Source: Lachnospiraceae bacterium (GTDB lineage Bacteria; Bacillota; Clostridia; Lachnospirales; Lachnospiraceae). From it: DNA of 64,000 nt. Below are positions 33,084 to 41,412 of the stretch, in pieces (position 1 is the stretch's first letter; each line of letters opens with the position of its first letter). The notes under the pieces are model-generated. The model was not told where the DNA came from, made no database searches, and was given only the letters and a program-made list of their open reading frames with translations. The DNA is taken from positions 84,679 through 148,678 of the forward strand of contig JAFZQH010000027.1 of the NCBI GenBank assembly GCA_017550165.1, given 5' to 3'. A program made the position numbers and the translations under genes.

Positions 33084-36000
33084 CTAACCAGAACAATATA
33101 TATACTTCTTTTCAAACTCCGGCGCCTCAATGGGGGTATCGAACAGGAATCCCTGGGCGTTGTAGTAGCCGCATTCGATAAGGAAGTTGGCCTGCTCCTC
33201 ATTTTCAACGCCTTCAAATATAACCTCCTTGTCAGCCGCTGCGATAAGTCCCGCCAGATACTCGATATATTTGCGGTTCTTCTTCTCAAGGCTGTTGTTA
33301 AGGAAGGACTTGTCCACCTTGACGATATCAACCGGGGCGTTAAGCAACATATTCAGGGAACTCATGCCCGTTCCGAAATCGTCCATATCCACCACAAATC
33401 CGTTATCACGAAGCTGGGCCAGCACCCGGATCATGTCATCATCATTTGAAGAAATGGCGGACTCGGTGATCTCGATCTCGATAACGTCGGTGGGAATATT
33501 GTAAAACTGAGCCAGTTTCTTAAGCTCATCCACGAAATTATCATGATGGATGTTAAGCCTGGAGAAGTTCACCGACACGGGCATCAGCTCCTTGCCGTCG
33601 CTCTTCCACCGGTTCATGAGGCGCAGCACCTGCTCATAGATAAAGAAATCCACCTGGACTATCTGCCCCTGCTTCTCAAACATGGGAATGAACTCATCGG
33701 GAAAATGAGTCACGCCGTCGGGAGTGATCCACCTGGAAAGGGCCTCGGCGCCTATAACCTCTCTGGTATCCAGCCGGAACTTGGGCTGGAGATAGAGCCT
33801 GAATTCACCGTTGGCGATGGCGGTCTGCAATCCGCCTATGAAACGCTGCTCCTGCTCACGGGTCTTTCGCATATCCTCATCGTAGACAACCACGCCTGTC
33901 TCACCGTTGGCTTTGCAGGCCTTACGGGCCATGTTGGCGTTATCCATGGCGGTTTCTATATCGCAGTCCTCGGGCCTGAACATGAAAAGCCCGCTGGAAA
34001 GCTTGATATTACTGAGCGGGAACTTCTTTTTAGTCTGGCGCTCAAATTTGGAATTGGCGCTAAGTATAACGGAATACTCCAGATTGCCTGGCTTGGCGAC
34101 CCCTAAGGTCATAAAGAAATCGGAATAGATCCTGCAGGAGATATTGCTCCTCTTCCCCAGATACCTGCCGAAATCCCGCAGCAGGGAATCCCCCGCCTCC
34201 TGGCCGTAGGTATCATTTATGTAGGCAAAATTATTGATATCCGTAAATACCATGACAAGCATTTCATCCTTGCCAAGGCTGTCGGCCAGCAGGGCCGCTT
34301 CCTTCTTGAAGGCATCCACATTATAAAGCCCCGTCAGCCGGTCACGGTCGGAGAGCTCGGTAATGATCTCCTGGTCTTTTTGCTGAACATCATTGATAGA
34401 CAGGAAGATAGTCAGGATGTTGACCATCTCGTAGAAGGTGCCCTTAACATAGTCGGACCATTCCCTGATGTTATTCTCATCTACGAAAAATACAAATCCC
34501 GCAAGTTTATTATCTATATAATAGGTGTTACAGACCATGGACTTGACATGATATCCGCTGGAATCCAGGGTCCTGGCCCAATCGTCATTATCCATGTCGT
34601 TATAAACGAACATGCCCTTTTTATCAAAACGTTTGGTGTTAAGCTTTAACAGGTTATGAACATCCTCGTGAAGAGGAGCTACTTCCCTTATGCCGTATTT
34701 CTTGGACCAGCAGTTGGTCATGACCTGGGAATCATTTTTGCGGTCCATGCTGGTAATGATGATATCATCCAGATTATACCTCTCCCCGATACGCTGCAGC
34801 AGGAGGTTGGTGGAGCTGACGATATCCCTTGAATTGACCAGAAGTCCGAAAGCAAATGAGAGCATATCAACGTCGTAATTCTCAATACGGTAATAAAGCT
34901 CCTTGGCGAACTGCTTGCTGTTCACATCGATAAGAGGCATGTTCTCCCTGTATGCCACGGTGCATTTGTTCTCCCGTTTTCTGGCATAACACATGGCAGA
35001 ATAGGCTTCCTGGAACAAACGGTCAAAGCCCTTGGCCTCATCCCCGTAAGCGATACCGGAACAGCTTAAGATATGCAGGTTCTTCCTCTCCCCCGAGTAT
35101 ACGTTGGATATGGAATTACACAGTTCTTTTGCCTTCCCGTAGACTATCTCCTGCTCAACATTCTTGATCCAAATGGCAAATGTGTCCTGAGACAGACGTC
35201 CGCAAACATCCGATTCACGGATCAGATTAAGGATCCTTCTGGAAACATTCTGGATAACAGTATCTGCAAACATGGAACCGAAGCTGCTGTTGACAGCCTG
35301 CAGATTGGTGATGCAGAGAACGATAACAGCGCTCTGTCTGACGCCCCCCGCCTCGATGATCTCCTTGCAGGCAGACATAAAGTTCGGGAAATTATAAAAT
35401 CCCGTAATGGAGTCATGCCTGATGCCTTTTTCTACGCTTAAATCAGACTCCTGCTCCTTGGTAATATTTACGATACGTCCCGTAACCTTATGGGCGCGGG
35501 ATTCCTGCGTAGCATCATTTTTATAGAAGATCCGGTAGGTCTGTTCATCTCCCATATCCTTGATCTTCCTGTGAAATACGATCTCGCCGGTATTGGGAAA
35601 AAGCTGAAACCGCTCCAGCTCGGTATCCATGCGGTTAAGATCCTTAGGCGCAACAAAATGCATCCAGCGGTTGTCTTCAAAGAAGCTTTCCACCACGATA
35701 TTCTGCTCATCTCCGAGAGGATTGATCATGGGGACAACGAAGACATCCCTGTCTACATCATAGGAAAAGAGGATTTCTTCAGTATGGGGGTCTGAGGGCA
35801 TCTTGGGAAATGTGCTGAGCTCGATCTCCATCTTCCTTTTCTGGGTGATATCCGTGATATGCACCTGAAAGAGGTCCGTATCATTGGATCTCTCGATGAA
35901 GCGGCACTTTAAGAGCAGCCATACTACCTCATCATCGCCTCTGTTGATACGGAGCTTGTATTCGAAGGTCTCAGCATCTGATCTTGACATGGAAAAACGC

Positions 36001-36239
36001 ACTAACAGACGCTCATAATCCTCAGCGGAAATGAGTGACACAATATCTTCGCCGTTATTAATGATAAAATCCTGCTCATCACTGAAACCGAATGTGCGAT
36101 AGAATTCATCATTTGCGTTCTTAACGGAAATCGATGTATTAACCGAGAAAACGGCGATACCGGCAGGTGCCTGATTGATAATGGTATCGATAAACTGGAT
36201 AGATCCGTTCTCTCTGGCTTCCTTGCCAGAATCGCTCAT
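33084..36239 (-). CDS. PAS-GGDEF-GGDEF-EAL protein, probable c-di-GMP phosphodiesterase
   Basis: 1051 residues. A PAS-like sensor domain occupies about 12-135 (DTIINQAPAGIAVFSV). A GGDEF-type domain near 275-440 has CGRLSQDTF in place of the GGDEF loop. A GAF-like region lies near 455-620. A second GGDEF-type domain near 640-790 also has a degenerate loop (CRIYSDFF). The C-terminal EAL domain (about 800-1040) keeps catalytic signatures: IGAEALSRW, VNFSR, IEITES, DMDDFGTGMSS, VKVDKS, FEGVENEEQA and AQGFLFDTPI. Prediction: it hydrolyses c-di-GMP, with the GGDEF domains acting as sensors. It follows the GH25 gene by 12 bases. Confidence 0.88.
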   Translation of the reverse strand: MSDSGKEARENGSIQFIDTIINQAPAGIAVFSVNTSISVKNANDEFYRTFGFSDEQDFIINNGEDIVSLISAEDYERLLVRFSMSRSDAETFEYKLRINRGDDEVVWLLLKCRFIERSNDTDLFQVHITDITQKRKMEIELSTFPKMPSDPHTEEILFSYDVDRDVFVVPMINPLGDEQNIVVESFFEDNRWMHFVAPKDLNRMDTELERFQLFPNTGEIVFHRKIKDMGDEQTYRIFYKNDATQESRAHKVTGRIVNITKEQESDLSVEKGIRHDSITGFYNFPNFMSACKEIIEAGGVRQSAVIVLCITNLQAVNSSFGSMFADTVIQNVSRRILNLIRESDVCGRLSQDTFAIWIKNVEQEIVYGKAKELCNSISNVYSGERKNLHILSCSGIAYGDEAKGFDRLFQEAYSAMCYARKRENKCTVAYRENMPLIDVNSKQFAKELYYRIENYDVDMLSFAFGLLVNSRDIVSSTNLLLQRIGERYNLDDIIITSMDRKNDSQVMTNCWSKKYGIREVAPLHEDVHNLLKLNTKRFDKKGMFVYNDMDNDDWARTLDSSGYHVKSMVCNTYYIDNKLAGFVFFVDENNIREWSDYVKGTFYEMVNILTIFLSINDVQQKDQEIITELSDRDRLTGLYNVDAFKKEAALLADSLGKDEMLVMVFTDINNFAYINDTYGQEAGDSLLRDFGRYLGKRSNISCRIYSDFFMTLGVAKPGNLEYSVILSANSKFERQTKKKFPLSNIKLSSGLFMFRPEDCDIETAMDNANMARKACKANGETGVVVYDEDMRKTREQEQRFIGGLQTAIANGEFRLYLQPKFRLDTREVIGAEALSRWITPDGVTHFPDEFIPMFEKQGQIVQVDFFIYEQVLRLMNRWKSDGKELMPVSVNFSRLNIHHDNFVDELKKLAQFYNIPTDVIEIEITESAISSNDDDMIRVLAQLRDNGFVVDMDDFGTGMSSLNMLLNAPVDIVKVDKSFLNNSLEKKNRKYIEYLAGLIAAADKEVIFEGVENEEQANFLIECGYYNAQGFLFDTPIEAPEFEKKYIYCSG

Positions 36240-36251
36240 AATAAAGTTCCT

Positions 36252-38477
36252 TTAAAATTTACCCTCGTTCATGTCTACTTTAGTGCTGATACCCGGGATA
36301 TCCCCGTTGCTGGAGTACTGCCAGATATCATAGTGACCGCTGTAGTTGCAGGTCACGTTATATTGAGCTACCCACATGGTAAATGCACCGAACTTGGAAG
36401 GATGGAGATAGCTCTCGATCCAGCTCTTGCTTGCATATACACCGGCAGAATAGCCTGCATTCCTAACAGTATTGAGGAAAGCAACGGCGACATCGTCCTG
36501 GACATCGGGATGTGCCCTCTGCTCATCAGACTCCATATCGATAAATATGGGAAGAGAGATGGTCCCACCGCTCTTCTTGAGGACGCTGATGGCAAGAGAC
36601 GCTTCCTCTATGGCCTCGGCTTTGGTGGTGGCTCTGGAATATACATAGAGTCCGCACCTTATTCCGTTGGCATTGCAGCCCTTGATATTGGTCACTGCAT
36701 AATTGTCTTCGGCAACGCCTCCCGCGGTTCCCCTGAAACCTGCCCTGATTATGGCAAAACTGATAGCCGTCTTGGCCTGTGACCAGTCGATGGCGCCCTG
36801 CCACTTAGACACGTCTATACCGATACCGCTGGTAAGAAGCGCTCCGTCATTACCGAAATTATACTTTACGCCACGGATAACCTGTGTACCCGTAACCTTC
36901 TCATTCTTTGCATTAAAGTAATACTGTGCACCGCCGATGGTCTGCCAGCCTGTATACTTGGTAGCCCCTTTGGCCTTCTCCTCATAGAAGAAGGTGGCAT
37001 TGGCATTGTAGTCTTCCAGGGTGGCTGCATTGGCACCTGTATCATCGCGGAAAAGAACCCGTCCCTGAGCGTCCTTAAGCTGTTCATTGGATCCGTGAAC
37101 AGTAACATTTACCAGTACTTCCACAACCTTCTCCCCCGAATTGGATACGGAAGGAGTCTCCTGCGTCTCCGATGAACTTCCCGAAGAAGAGGGCTCTGAT
37201 GGAGACGGCGTCGCAGAACCTGTGGAGGGCTCTGTGGAAGACGGTGTCTCCAAGCTCGAAGGATCGCTTGAGGAAGGTTCCGTAGAGGAAGGCTCTGTAG
37301 ATGAAGGCTCCGTGGAGGAAGGTTCTGTGGAGGAAGCCGCCACAGATGACTTAACCTCTGAAGAACCTGTAAGTATCCTGGTCACCTTGACGGATACCTG
37401 ACCCGTCAGTTCCTCCTTCGGGATATCACCAAGGGATGAAATGGTAATCCTGTTACCGCTTATGGAAGCAGATATGCGGTCCGATAAGGATTCTACCGAG
37501 ATCCTGTCCGTAGCACCTGCTGCAACGCCGATGACAACGCTGTCTCCGTCACTGATCTCCGGATAGAGGTCTACCTGCTTGGAAACGGTGACCCCGTCAG
37601 TATCCGCAGGACTTGTGGGATCAGAGGAAGATGCTTTGATCTCAGCAGCTGTGGTCTGAGCATATACACCCGGCTGCTCAATGGCCGTGGACTCGATGTA
37701 CTCAACCGTATCCTCGAGTACAGCCTCAGTGGCAACCTCATGGACCGGCTCAACATCACCGGCTTCGGCCTCAGTCACAACTCTCTCCTCGATATCCTCG
37801 ATGGGCTTGTATTCAACAGTATCCTTTATCGTGGTAGTCTGTGTATAGGCAGACGCCTCGTAGTTATTGTCAGGAACGTAACAAAGGGAAAAGTCTCCCG
37901 GCGCCATCTTCTTCTGGGTGATACGGCCGTCCTGGTTATCATCGGTATATACGGTACCGTTCAGGGCCTTAAGGGCATCCTTGTAATCACCGATGGCACT
38001 GACTTTCTTCTTGTTAAGCTCGCTTACTTTCTCTTTAGTCTTGTCGGAGGGCGTCTCGTTGACCTTCTTGATCTCATCGTTGATCTTAGCTATAGCATCA
38101 ACGTAAGAATTAAGCTTCTTCGCGTCATTAACGGAAACAAGCTTAACGGAGAAGTTCTGCCCCTTGATCTTCTGGTTATCATTATCCAGGAAGAAAATGT
38201 CCAGGTCCTTCTCAATGGAGCTGGCCGTTATCTTAACGGGACTGAATTGGATCGCAACCTCCTCTTTTACTTCCTCGGCTTTGGATTCCACTACGGTCTC
38301 CTTAACAGCCTCAGAGCTTGCCTCAGATGTCACCTGCACACGATTATTGTTCATGACAGGAGCTACGGCAACCGTGGTGGCACATCCACCCACCACAACC
38401 GTGGCTGCAACGCCCATGCTGATCTTCTGCGCCAGCGAAAAGGCCCTGAGCCACTCCAAAAATTTCAAGAATTTCAT
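36252..38477 (-). CDS. Secreted/membrane-anchored GH25 lysozyme
   Basis: 741 residues. An N-terminal membrane anchor or signal (KISMGVAATVVVGGCATTVAVAP) is followed by a long extracellular region with a low-complexity stretch of repeated SSTEPS units near 370-430. Then come two choline-binding-like Trp/Tyr repeats (YTGWQTIGGAQYYFNAKNEK; IRGVKYNFGNDGAL) and a C-terminal GH25 muramidase domain from about 545. The latter starts GIDVSKWQGAIDW and carries the catalytic SLPIFIDMESD. It would cleave the MurNAc-GlcNAc bond of peptidoglycan. It has its own promoter and a structured leader, and heads a two-gene unit with the EAL protein. Confidence 0.88.
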   Translation of the reverse strand: MKFLKFLEWLRAFSLAQKISMGVAATVVVGGCATTVAVAPVMNNNRVQVTSEASSEAVKETVVESKAEEVKEEVAIQFSPVKITASSIEKDLDIFFLDNDNQKIKGQNFSVKLVSVNDAKKLNSYVDAIAKINDEIKKVNETPSDKTKEKVSELNKKKVSAIGDYKDALKALNGTVYTDDNQDGRITQKKMAPGDFSLCYVPDNNYEASAYTQTTTIKDTVEYKPIEDIEERVVTEAEAGDVEPVHEVATEAVLEDTVEYIESTAIEQPGVYAQTTAAEIKASSSDPTSPADTDGVTVSKQVDLYPEISDGDSVVIGVAAGATDRISVESLSDRISASISGNRITISSLGDIPKEELTGQVSVKVTRILTGSSEVKSSVAASSTEPSSTEPSSTEPSSTEPSSSDPSSLETPSSTEPSTGSATPSPSEPSSSGSSSETQETPSVSNSGEKVVEVLVNVTVHGSNEQLKDAQGRVLFRDDTGANAATLEDYNANATFFYEEKAKGATKYTGWQTIGGAQYYFNAKNEKVTGTQVIRGVKYNFGNDGALLTSGIGIDVSKWQGAIDWSQAKTAISFAIIRAGFRGTAGGVAEDNYAVTNIKGCNANGIRCGLYVYSRATTKAEAIEEASLAISVLKKSGGTISLPIFIDMESDEQRAHPDVQDDVAVAFLNTVRNAGYSAGVYASKSWIESYLHPSKFGAFTMWVAQYNVTCNYSGHYDIWQYSSNGDIPGISTKVDMNEGKF

Positions 38478-38498
38478 AGCTAATGCTTTCCTCCTCTG

Positions 38499-38521
38499 CC
38501 CTCAATCTTCGATCGAGGGAG
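38499..38521 (-). repeat. Leader repeat family, partial copy 3 (GH25 leader)
   Basis: Only the CCCTCAATC...GATCGAGGG hairpin of the family is present, 22 bases before the GH25 start. A second, unrelated hairpin, CAAAATG/CATTTTG, is present at about 38542-38563 in the same leader. Confidence 0.45.
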
Positions 38522-38603
38522 TTATCTTAGCTTACAATCGTCAAAATGCTCCCCAACATTTTGGCAACACCTATAAGGCGGCATACCTTGCCACCATAAA
38601 CAA

Positions 38604-38632
38604 ATTCTACACCATATTAAAAAGAATTGCAA
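38604..38632 (-). promoter_or_regulatory. Sigma-A promoter of the GH25-EAL unit
   Basis: On the minus strand TTGCAA (38632-38627) and TAGAAT (38609-38604) are exactly 17 bases apart. The predicted leader of about 120 bases contains two hairpins before the GH25 start codon. Confidence 0.65.
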
Positions 38633-38649
38633 ACAAAAAAAGAAAAAAT

Positions 38650-39585
38650 TTACAAGGTTTCTATATTTGTTTCCTTCACCACATATAAGGGTCTCTTCTT
38701 GACCTCCAGATAGGTCCTGGCCAGATACTGTCCCAGGATGCCGATACAGAAAAGCTGTATGCCTCCGATAAACACGATGATACATGCGGTGGATGCCCAG
38801 CCTGCCACCGGATCCCCGAAGGCCAGTCTTCTTACTATCAGGAAAATGATGGCTACCAATGAAATAAGGCACATAACAAATCCAAAGACGGAAGAGATCT
38901 GCAGGGGAGCTGCGGAGAAATCCACGATCCCCTCCAGGGAGTATTTAAACAGCTTCCAGAAGCTCCATTTACTCTCGCCTGCAATCCGGTTCACATTCTC
39001 GTAGGGAACCCATTTGGTATTGAAGCCGATCCAGCCGAAGATCCCCTTTGAAAAACGGTTCACCTCACTCATCTTCACGATGGCGTCCACCATGGCTCTC
39101 TTCATAAGCCGGTAATCCCTGGCGCCGTCAACGATGTCAATATCGGAGATGCGGTTGATAAGCTTGTAAAAACATCTGGCAAAAAAAGAGCGAAGAGGCG
39201 GCTCCCCTTTACGGGAAACACGTCGGGTAGCAACGGAATCGTACCCCTCCTCCGTAACAGCCCTGTACATCTCCGGTAGCATGGAAGGCGGATCCTGAAG
39301 GTCGGCATCCATAACAGCCACGAAATCTCCGGTGGAATTCACAAATCCGGCGTACATGGCAGCTTCCTTCCCGAAATTCCTTGAGAATGAAACATATCTG
39401 ATCCTCGCATCCTTCCGGGCGAAGCCCTTGATGATCTCAATTGAACCATCCTTGGAACCGTCATCGATAAAAAGGATCTCGAACTCCTGCTCCTTCATCT
39501 CCCCCGTAACCCTGTTCAATTCCTCATAAAACGCCTGAAGCGACTCCTGCTCGTTATACACAGGCACAATTATCGTAATCTTCAT
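38650..39585 (-). CDS. GtrB-type polyprenyl-phosphate glycosyltransferase
   Basis: 311 residues. GT2 domain with ITIIVPVYNEQESLQAF at the start and VMDADLQDPPSM as the metal-binding motif, then two C-terminal membrane helices (about 232-252 and 265-288). This is the GtrB/YfdH layout, making undecaprenyl-phosphate-sugar. Its first 52 bases are duplicated 1076 bases upstream (40607-40658) at the head of a truncated chimeric gene, so this gene seems to be the surviving intact copy next to a rearranged toxin-antitoxin patch. Confidence 0.9.
   Translation of the reverse strand: MKITIIVPVYNEQESLQAFYEELNRVTGEMKEQEFEILFIDDGSKDGSIEIIKGFARKDARIRYVSFSRNFGKEAAMYAGFVNSTGDFVAVMDADLQDPPSMLPEMYRAVTEEGYDSVATRRVSRKGEPPLRSFFARCFYKLINRISDIDIVDGARDYRLMKRAMVDAIVKMSEVNRFSKGIFGWIGFNTKWVPYENVNRIAGESKWSFWKLFKYSLEGIVDFSAAPLQISSVFGFVMCLISLVAIIFLIVRRLAFGDPVAGWASTACIIVFIGGIQLFCIGILGQYLARTYLEVKKRPLYVVKETNIETL
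39531..39582. repeat. 52-base direct repeat R2, copy inside intact gtrB-like gene
   Basis: Covers codons 2-18 or so of the gtrB-like gene. It matches 40607-40658 in the same orientation with a single difference (C/T). The two copies bracket vapBC debris, a terminator and higBA. Confidence 0.85.
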
Positions 39586-39623
39586 TGTTTCTTATCCCTT
39601 ACCGTTCAATAAAACATAATACT

Positions 39624-39926
39624 TCATGACACTGCCGCATTATACGGTGTGATCGATTCAATCTCAGATTCCATAGACATCTTCAATTCTCTCATATCAA
39701 TATCATTTTGAATATTAAGAAAATAACGTTCTGATACACCAAAATACCTTGACAATCTCAAGGATGTATCAACACTGATCCTACGTCTATCGTGCATAAT
39801 ATCCTGAATCCTTGATACAGGAACATGTATCTCCTTCGCAAGTTTGTATGCTGATATACCCATCGGCTCCATAAACTCCTCGACCAGTATCTCACCTATT
39901 GTAGGCAACTTGATAAATTTATCCAT
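39624..39926 (-). CDS. higA: HigA-type XRE antitoxin
   Basis: 100 residues. A helix-turn-helix is visible at SAYKLAKEIHVPVSRIQDIMHDRRRISVDTSLRLSRYFG, the HigA/VapI pattern. Start: GGAGGGTG lies 8 bases before the ATG at 39926; longer frames reach into the toxin gene. It would neutralise HigB and repress the module. It lies immediately downstream of higB, the toxin-first order typical of higBA. Confidence 0.9.
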   Translation of the reverse strand: MDKFIKLPTIGEILVEEFMEPMGISAYKLAKEIHVPVSRIQDIMHDRRRISVDTSLRLSRYFGVSERYFLNIQNDIDMRELKMSMESEIESITPYNAAVS

Positions 39927-39958
39927 AGTACCATCACCCTCCATAACAAGTTTGTCAT

Positions 39959-40240
39959 TCAATGGTAATCCGTAATCTCCACATCAATAAAATCACTTCC
40001 ATCAAATGAAAAGCAGATCCGAAACTGATCATTGATCCTAATGCTATACTGTCCTTCTCTGTCTCCGGATAGCTTCTCTAATCTGTTTCCCGGTGGAACC
40101 CTGAGATCCTCAACCGATTCAGCATTATTAATAAGAATCAGCTTTCTCAAAGCAATCTGCTGTATCTCATGCGGAAGTTTCTTTGAAAAAACAGCATTAT
40201 ACACTTTTTCAGTCTCTTTATCTGCAAAACTACTTATCAT
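39959..40240 (-). CDS. higB: HigB-type mRNA interferase toxin
   Basis: 93 residues from the ATG at 40240, which has AAGAGGGG upstream. The RelE/HigB fold is shown by LRKLILINNAESVEDLRVPPGNRLEKLSGDREGQYSIRINDQFRICF, the standard family core with RVPPGNRLE and an IRINDQ strand. It cleaves ribosome-bound mRNA. A longer open frame to 40390 is not used: its upstream part runs through a terminator and the repeat R1. Confidence 0.9.
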   Translation of the reverse strand: MISSFADKETEKVYNAVFSKKLPHEIQQIALRKLILINNAESVEDLRVPPGNRLEKLSGDREGQYSIRINDQFRICFSFDGSDFIDVEITDYH

Positions 40241-40336
40241 ATTGTCAGTATACCCCTCTTGCGTGTACATGTCAACAGTATGCAAAGGACTTACTAATCT
40301 TGTAAGTCCAGTCAACAATTCCCATCTCGCCCGTTC

Positions 40337-40375
40337 AAAAAAACTCACGAGCAGCCTTCGCGCCCAGCCCGTGAG
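40337..40375 (-). terminator. Intrinsic terminator made partly of repeat R1
   Basis: The minus strand reads CTCACGGGC, a 14-base loop, GCTCGTGAG, then seven U. The 5' arm and loop are the 26-base repeat R1; the copy of R1 at 41795 lacks the 3' arm and U tract. Confidence 0.8.
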
Positions 40376-40380
40376 CCTCT
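40355..40380. repeat. 26-base direct repeat R1, copy 1
   Basis: CCTTCGCGCCCAGCCCGTGA plus CCTCT... continues to 40380 and is repeated perfectly at 41795-41820 in the same orientation. The copies flank hicA, hicB, xre, the chimeric gene and vapBC debris (1440 bases). Confidence 0.8.
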
Positions 40381-40389
40381 TGTCATTCA

Positions 40390-40461
40390 TTATACAAGTA
40401 TCACACCATTCTGTTTAAACTGTAGTATTAATGCATCATGTGTCATAAAATGCATATTCAT
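40390..40461 (-). pseudogene. VapC (PIN) toxin remnant, C-terminal tail only
   Basis: A 23-codon frame overlaps the preceding antitoxin-like stop by one base (TAATG) and encodes MNMHFMTHDALILQFKQNG followed by VILV. The last 20 residues resemble the extreme C-terminus of VapC PIN-domain toxins (LLTHDALL...YN...I-V). The active-site acidic residues are all missing, so an internal deletion is likely and the product should be inactive. Assignment is by pattern only. Confidence 0.4.
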
Positions 40462-40664
40462 TATAAGAATCCTCCTGAAAGCATAGAATAAGCCTCTTCA
40501 TTATTGGCATCAAAATCCTCCGGTGCTTTAAACTTCCCCTTACCAACACCGATGCGATTAGAAACCGGAACCTTTCTGGCAGGTCTGATTTCAGCAACAG
40601 GCTCACACGCCTGAAGCGATTCCTGCTCGTTATACACAGGCACAATTATCGTAATCTTGTCCAT
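40461..40664 (-). pseudogene. Chimeric gene: gtrB 5' end joined in frame to a Phd/VapB antitoxin C-terminus
   Basis: 67 residues. Residues 1-19 (MDKITIIVPVYNEQESLQA) are the start of a GtrB-type glycosyltransferase, encoded by repeat R2. The rest (EPVAEIRPARKV, then IGVGKGKFKAPEDFDANNEE) matches the C-terminal half of Phd/VapB-family antitoxins, which bind their toxin through this tail. The DNA-binding half is missing. A VapC-like remnant follows directly. The product is probably non-functional, though an in-frame fusion that keeps the toxin-binding tail could in principle still act as an antitoxin. Confidence 0.55.
40607..40658. repeat. 52-base direct repeat R2, copy in chimeric gene
   Basis: Same 52 bases as 39531-39582 with one difference. 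It starts 12 bases after the xre stop, so the ancestral gtrB-like gene may have stood directly behind xre. Confidence 0.85.
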
Positions 40665-40669
40665 TCTAC

Positions 40670-41032
40670 TTACAGTTCCTCTCTCTTCTCCATCTCTGTA
40701 ATGGCTTCCATGTATCCCAAAAGTCGGGCGCGCTGGGACTCGTTCATTTTATGATACCCGCTTATGAGGATTCCCATCTCCGAACTTCTGTCGATCACAT
40801 ACCAGTCCGGCTTATTGCCCCTGGTACCTGTATTGTCAATCCCCGAAAGAATCCATTCAGGCGTCACATCCAACACCTTGCAAATGATCATGATCTTCTC
40901 GGATGTGGGATTCGTCCCCTTACTCTTCCACTCGCTTATGGTACTCTGGGAGATTCCCGTCTCCTGAGAAAAAACCTTCTGCGACATATCCAACTGTCTA
41001 AGCCTCTCAAAAATCCTGTCACTGATCGTCAT
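40670..41032 (-). CDS. XRE-family transcriptional regulator
   Basis: 120 residues. Helix-turn-helix near 14-38: MSQKVFSQETGISQSTISEWKSKGTNPTSEKI. A short C-terminal region resembles phage-repressor-like regulators without a protease domain. The ATG at 41032 has TAGGGG upstream. It lies 8-14 bases after hicB and before the truncated gtrB copy, so it could be a third component of the hicAB operon or the regulator of the ancestral glycosyltransferase gene. Confidence 0.82.
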   Translation of the reverse strand: MTISDRIFERLRQLDMSQKVFSQETGISQSTISEWKSKGTNPTSEKIMIICKVLDVTPEWILSGIDNTGTRGNKPDWYVIDRSSEMGILISGYHKMNESQRARLLGYMEAITEMEKREEL

Positions 41033-41046
41033 ACTCAAGCCCCTAT

Positions 41047-41412
41047 CTACATTGTCGCAGAAATCAACGCATTCTGGCTAACTACAGCGTTATTAATATA
41101 TTGATTCAAACTTATTCCCTCTTTTTTAGCACATATAGCAGCCTGCCTATGTACAAATGGAGCTAATCTTAAAGTCATTTTACCACTAAACTCTTCCATT
41201 GGCTCAACGGGAATTTCCGGAATACTCATTCCAATCTCGGCGGCTGTTTCAAGCCAGGCTTCTTCGTTCTCTTGAAGCTCCGCTATCGCATCGGCAGGAT
41301 TATCTCCCTGTCCGACACAACCTTTTAAATAGCCACTCTTCGCAATCCAAAAAACATGGCCTTCAATCTCTGTTTGAAAAACACGAAAAGGATATTTAAT
41401 CAACTTTCTCAC
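41047..41412 (-). CDS. hicB: HicB antitoxin
   Basis: 121 residues. The N-terminal half is the partial-RNaseH-like HicB fold (YPFRVFQTEIEGHVFWIAKSGYLKGCVGQGDNPADAIAELQENEEAWLE). The C-terminal half is a ribbon-helix-helix segment (MTLRLAPFVHRQAAICAKKEGISLNQYINNAV). It binds HicA and autoregulates. The GTG start overlaps the hicA stop, consistent with coupling. Confidence 0.92.
   Translation of the reverse strand: MRKLIKYPFRVFQTEIEGHVFWIAKSGYLKGCVGQGDNPADAIAELQENEEAWLETAAEIGMSIPEIPVEPMEEFSGKMTLRLAPFVHRQAAICAKKEGISLNQYINNAVVSQNALISATM

Noticed and set aside
37240..37335. Short tandem DNA repeats
   Set aside because: They encode the SSTEPS low-complexity linker of the GH25 lysozyme, a normal surface-protein feature rather than a separate element.
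37740..38483. 247-codon plus-strand frame opposite the GH25 gene start
   Set aside because: Antisense shadow of an intact, well-supported secreted lysozyme gene.
40241..40390. 50-codon N-terminal extension of HigB
   Set aside because: It would translate a terminator and repeat R1; the ATG at 40240 with its ribosome site gives a standard 93-residue toxin.
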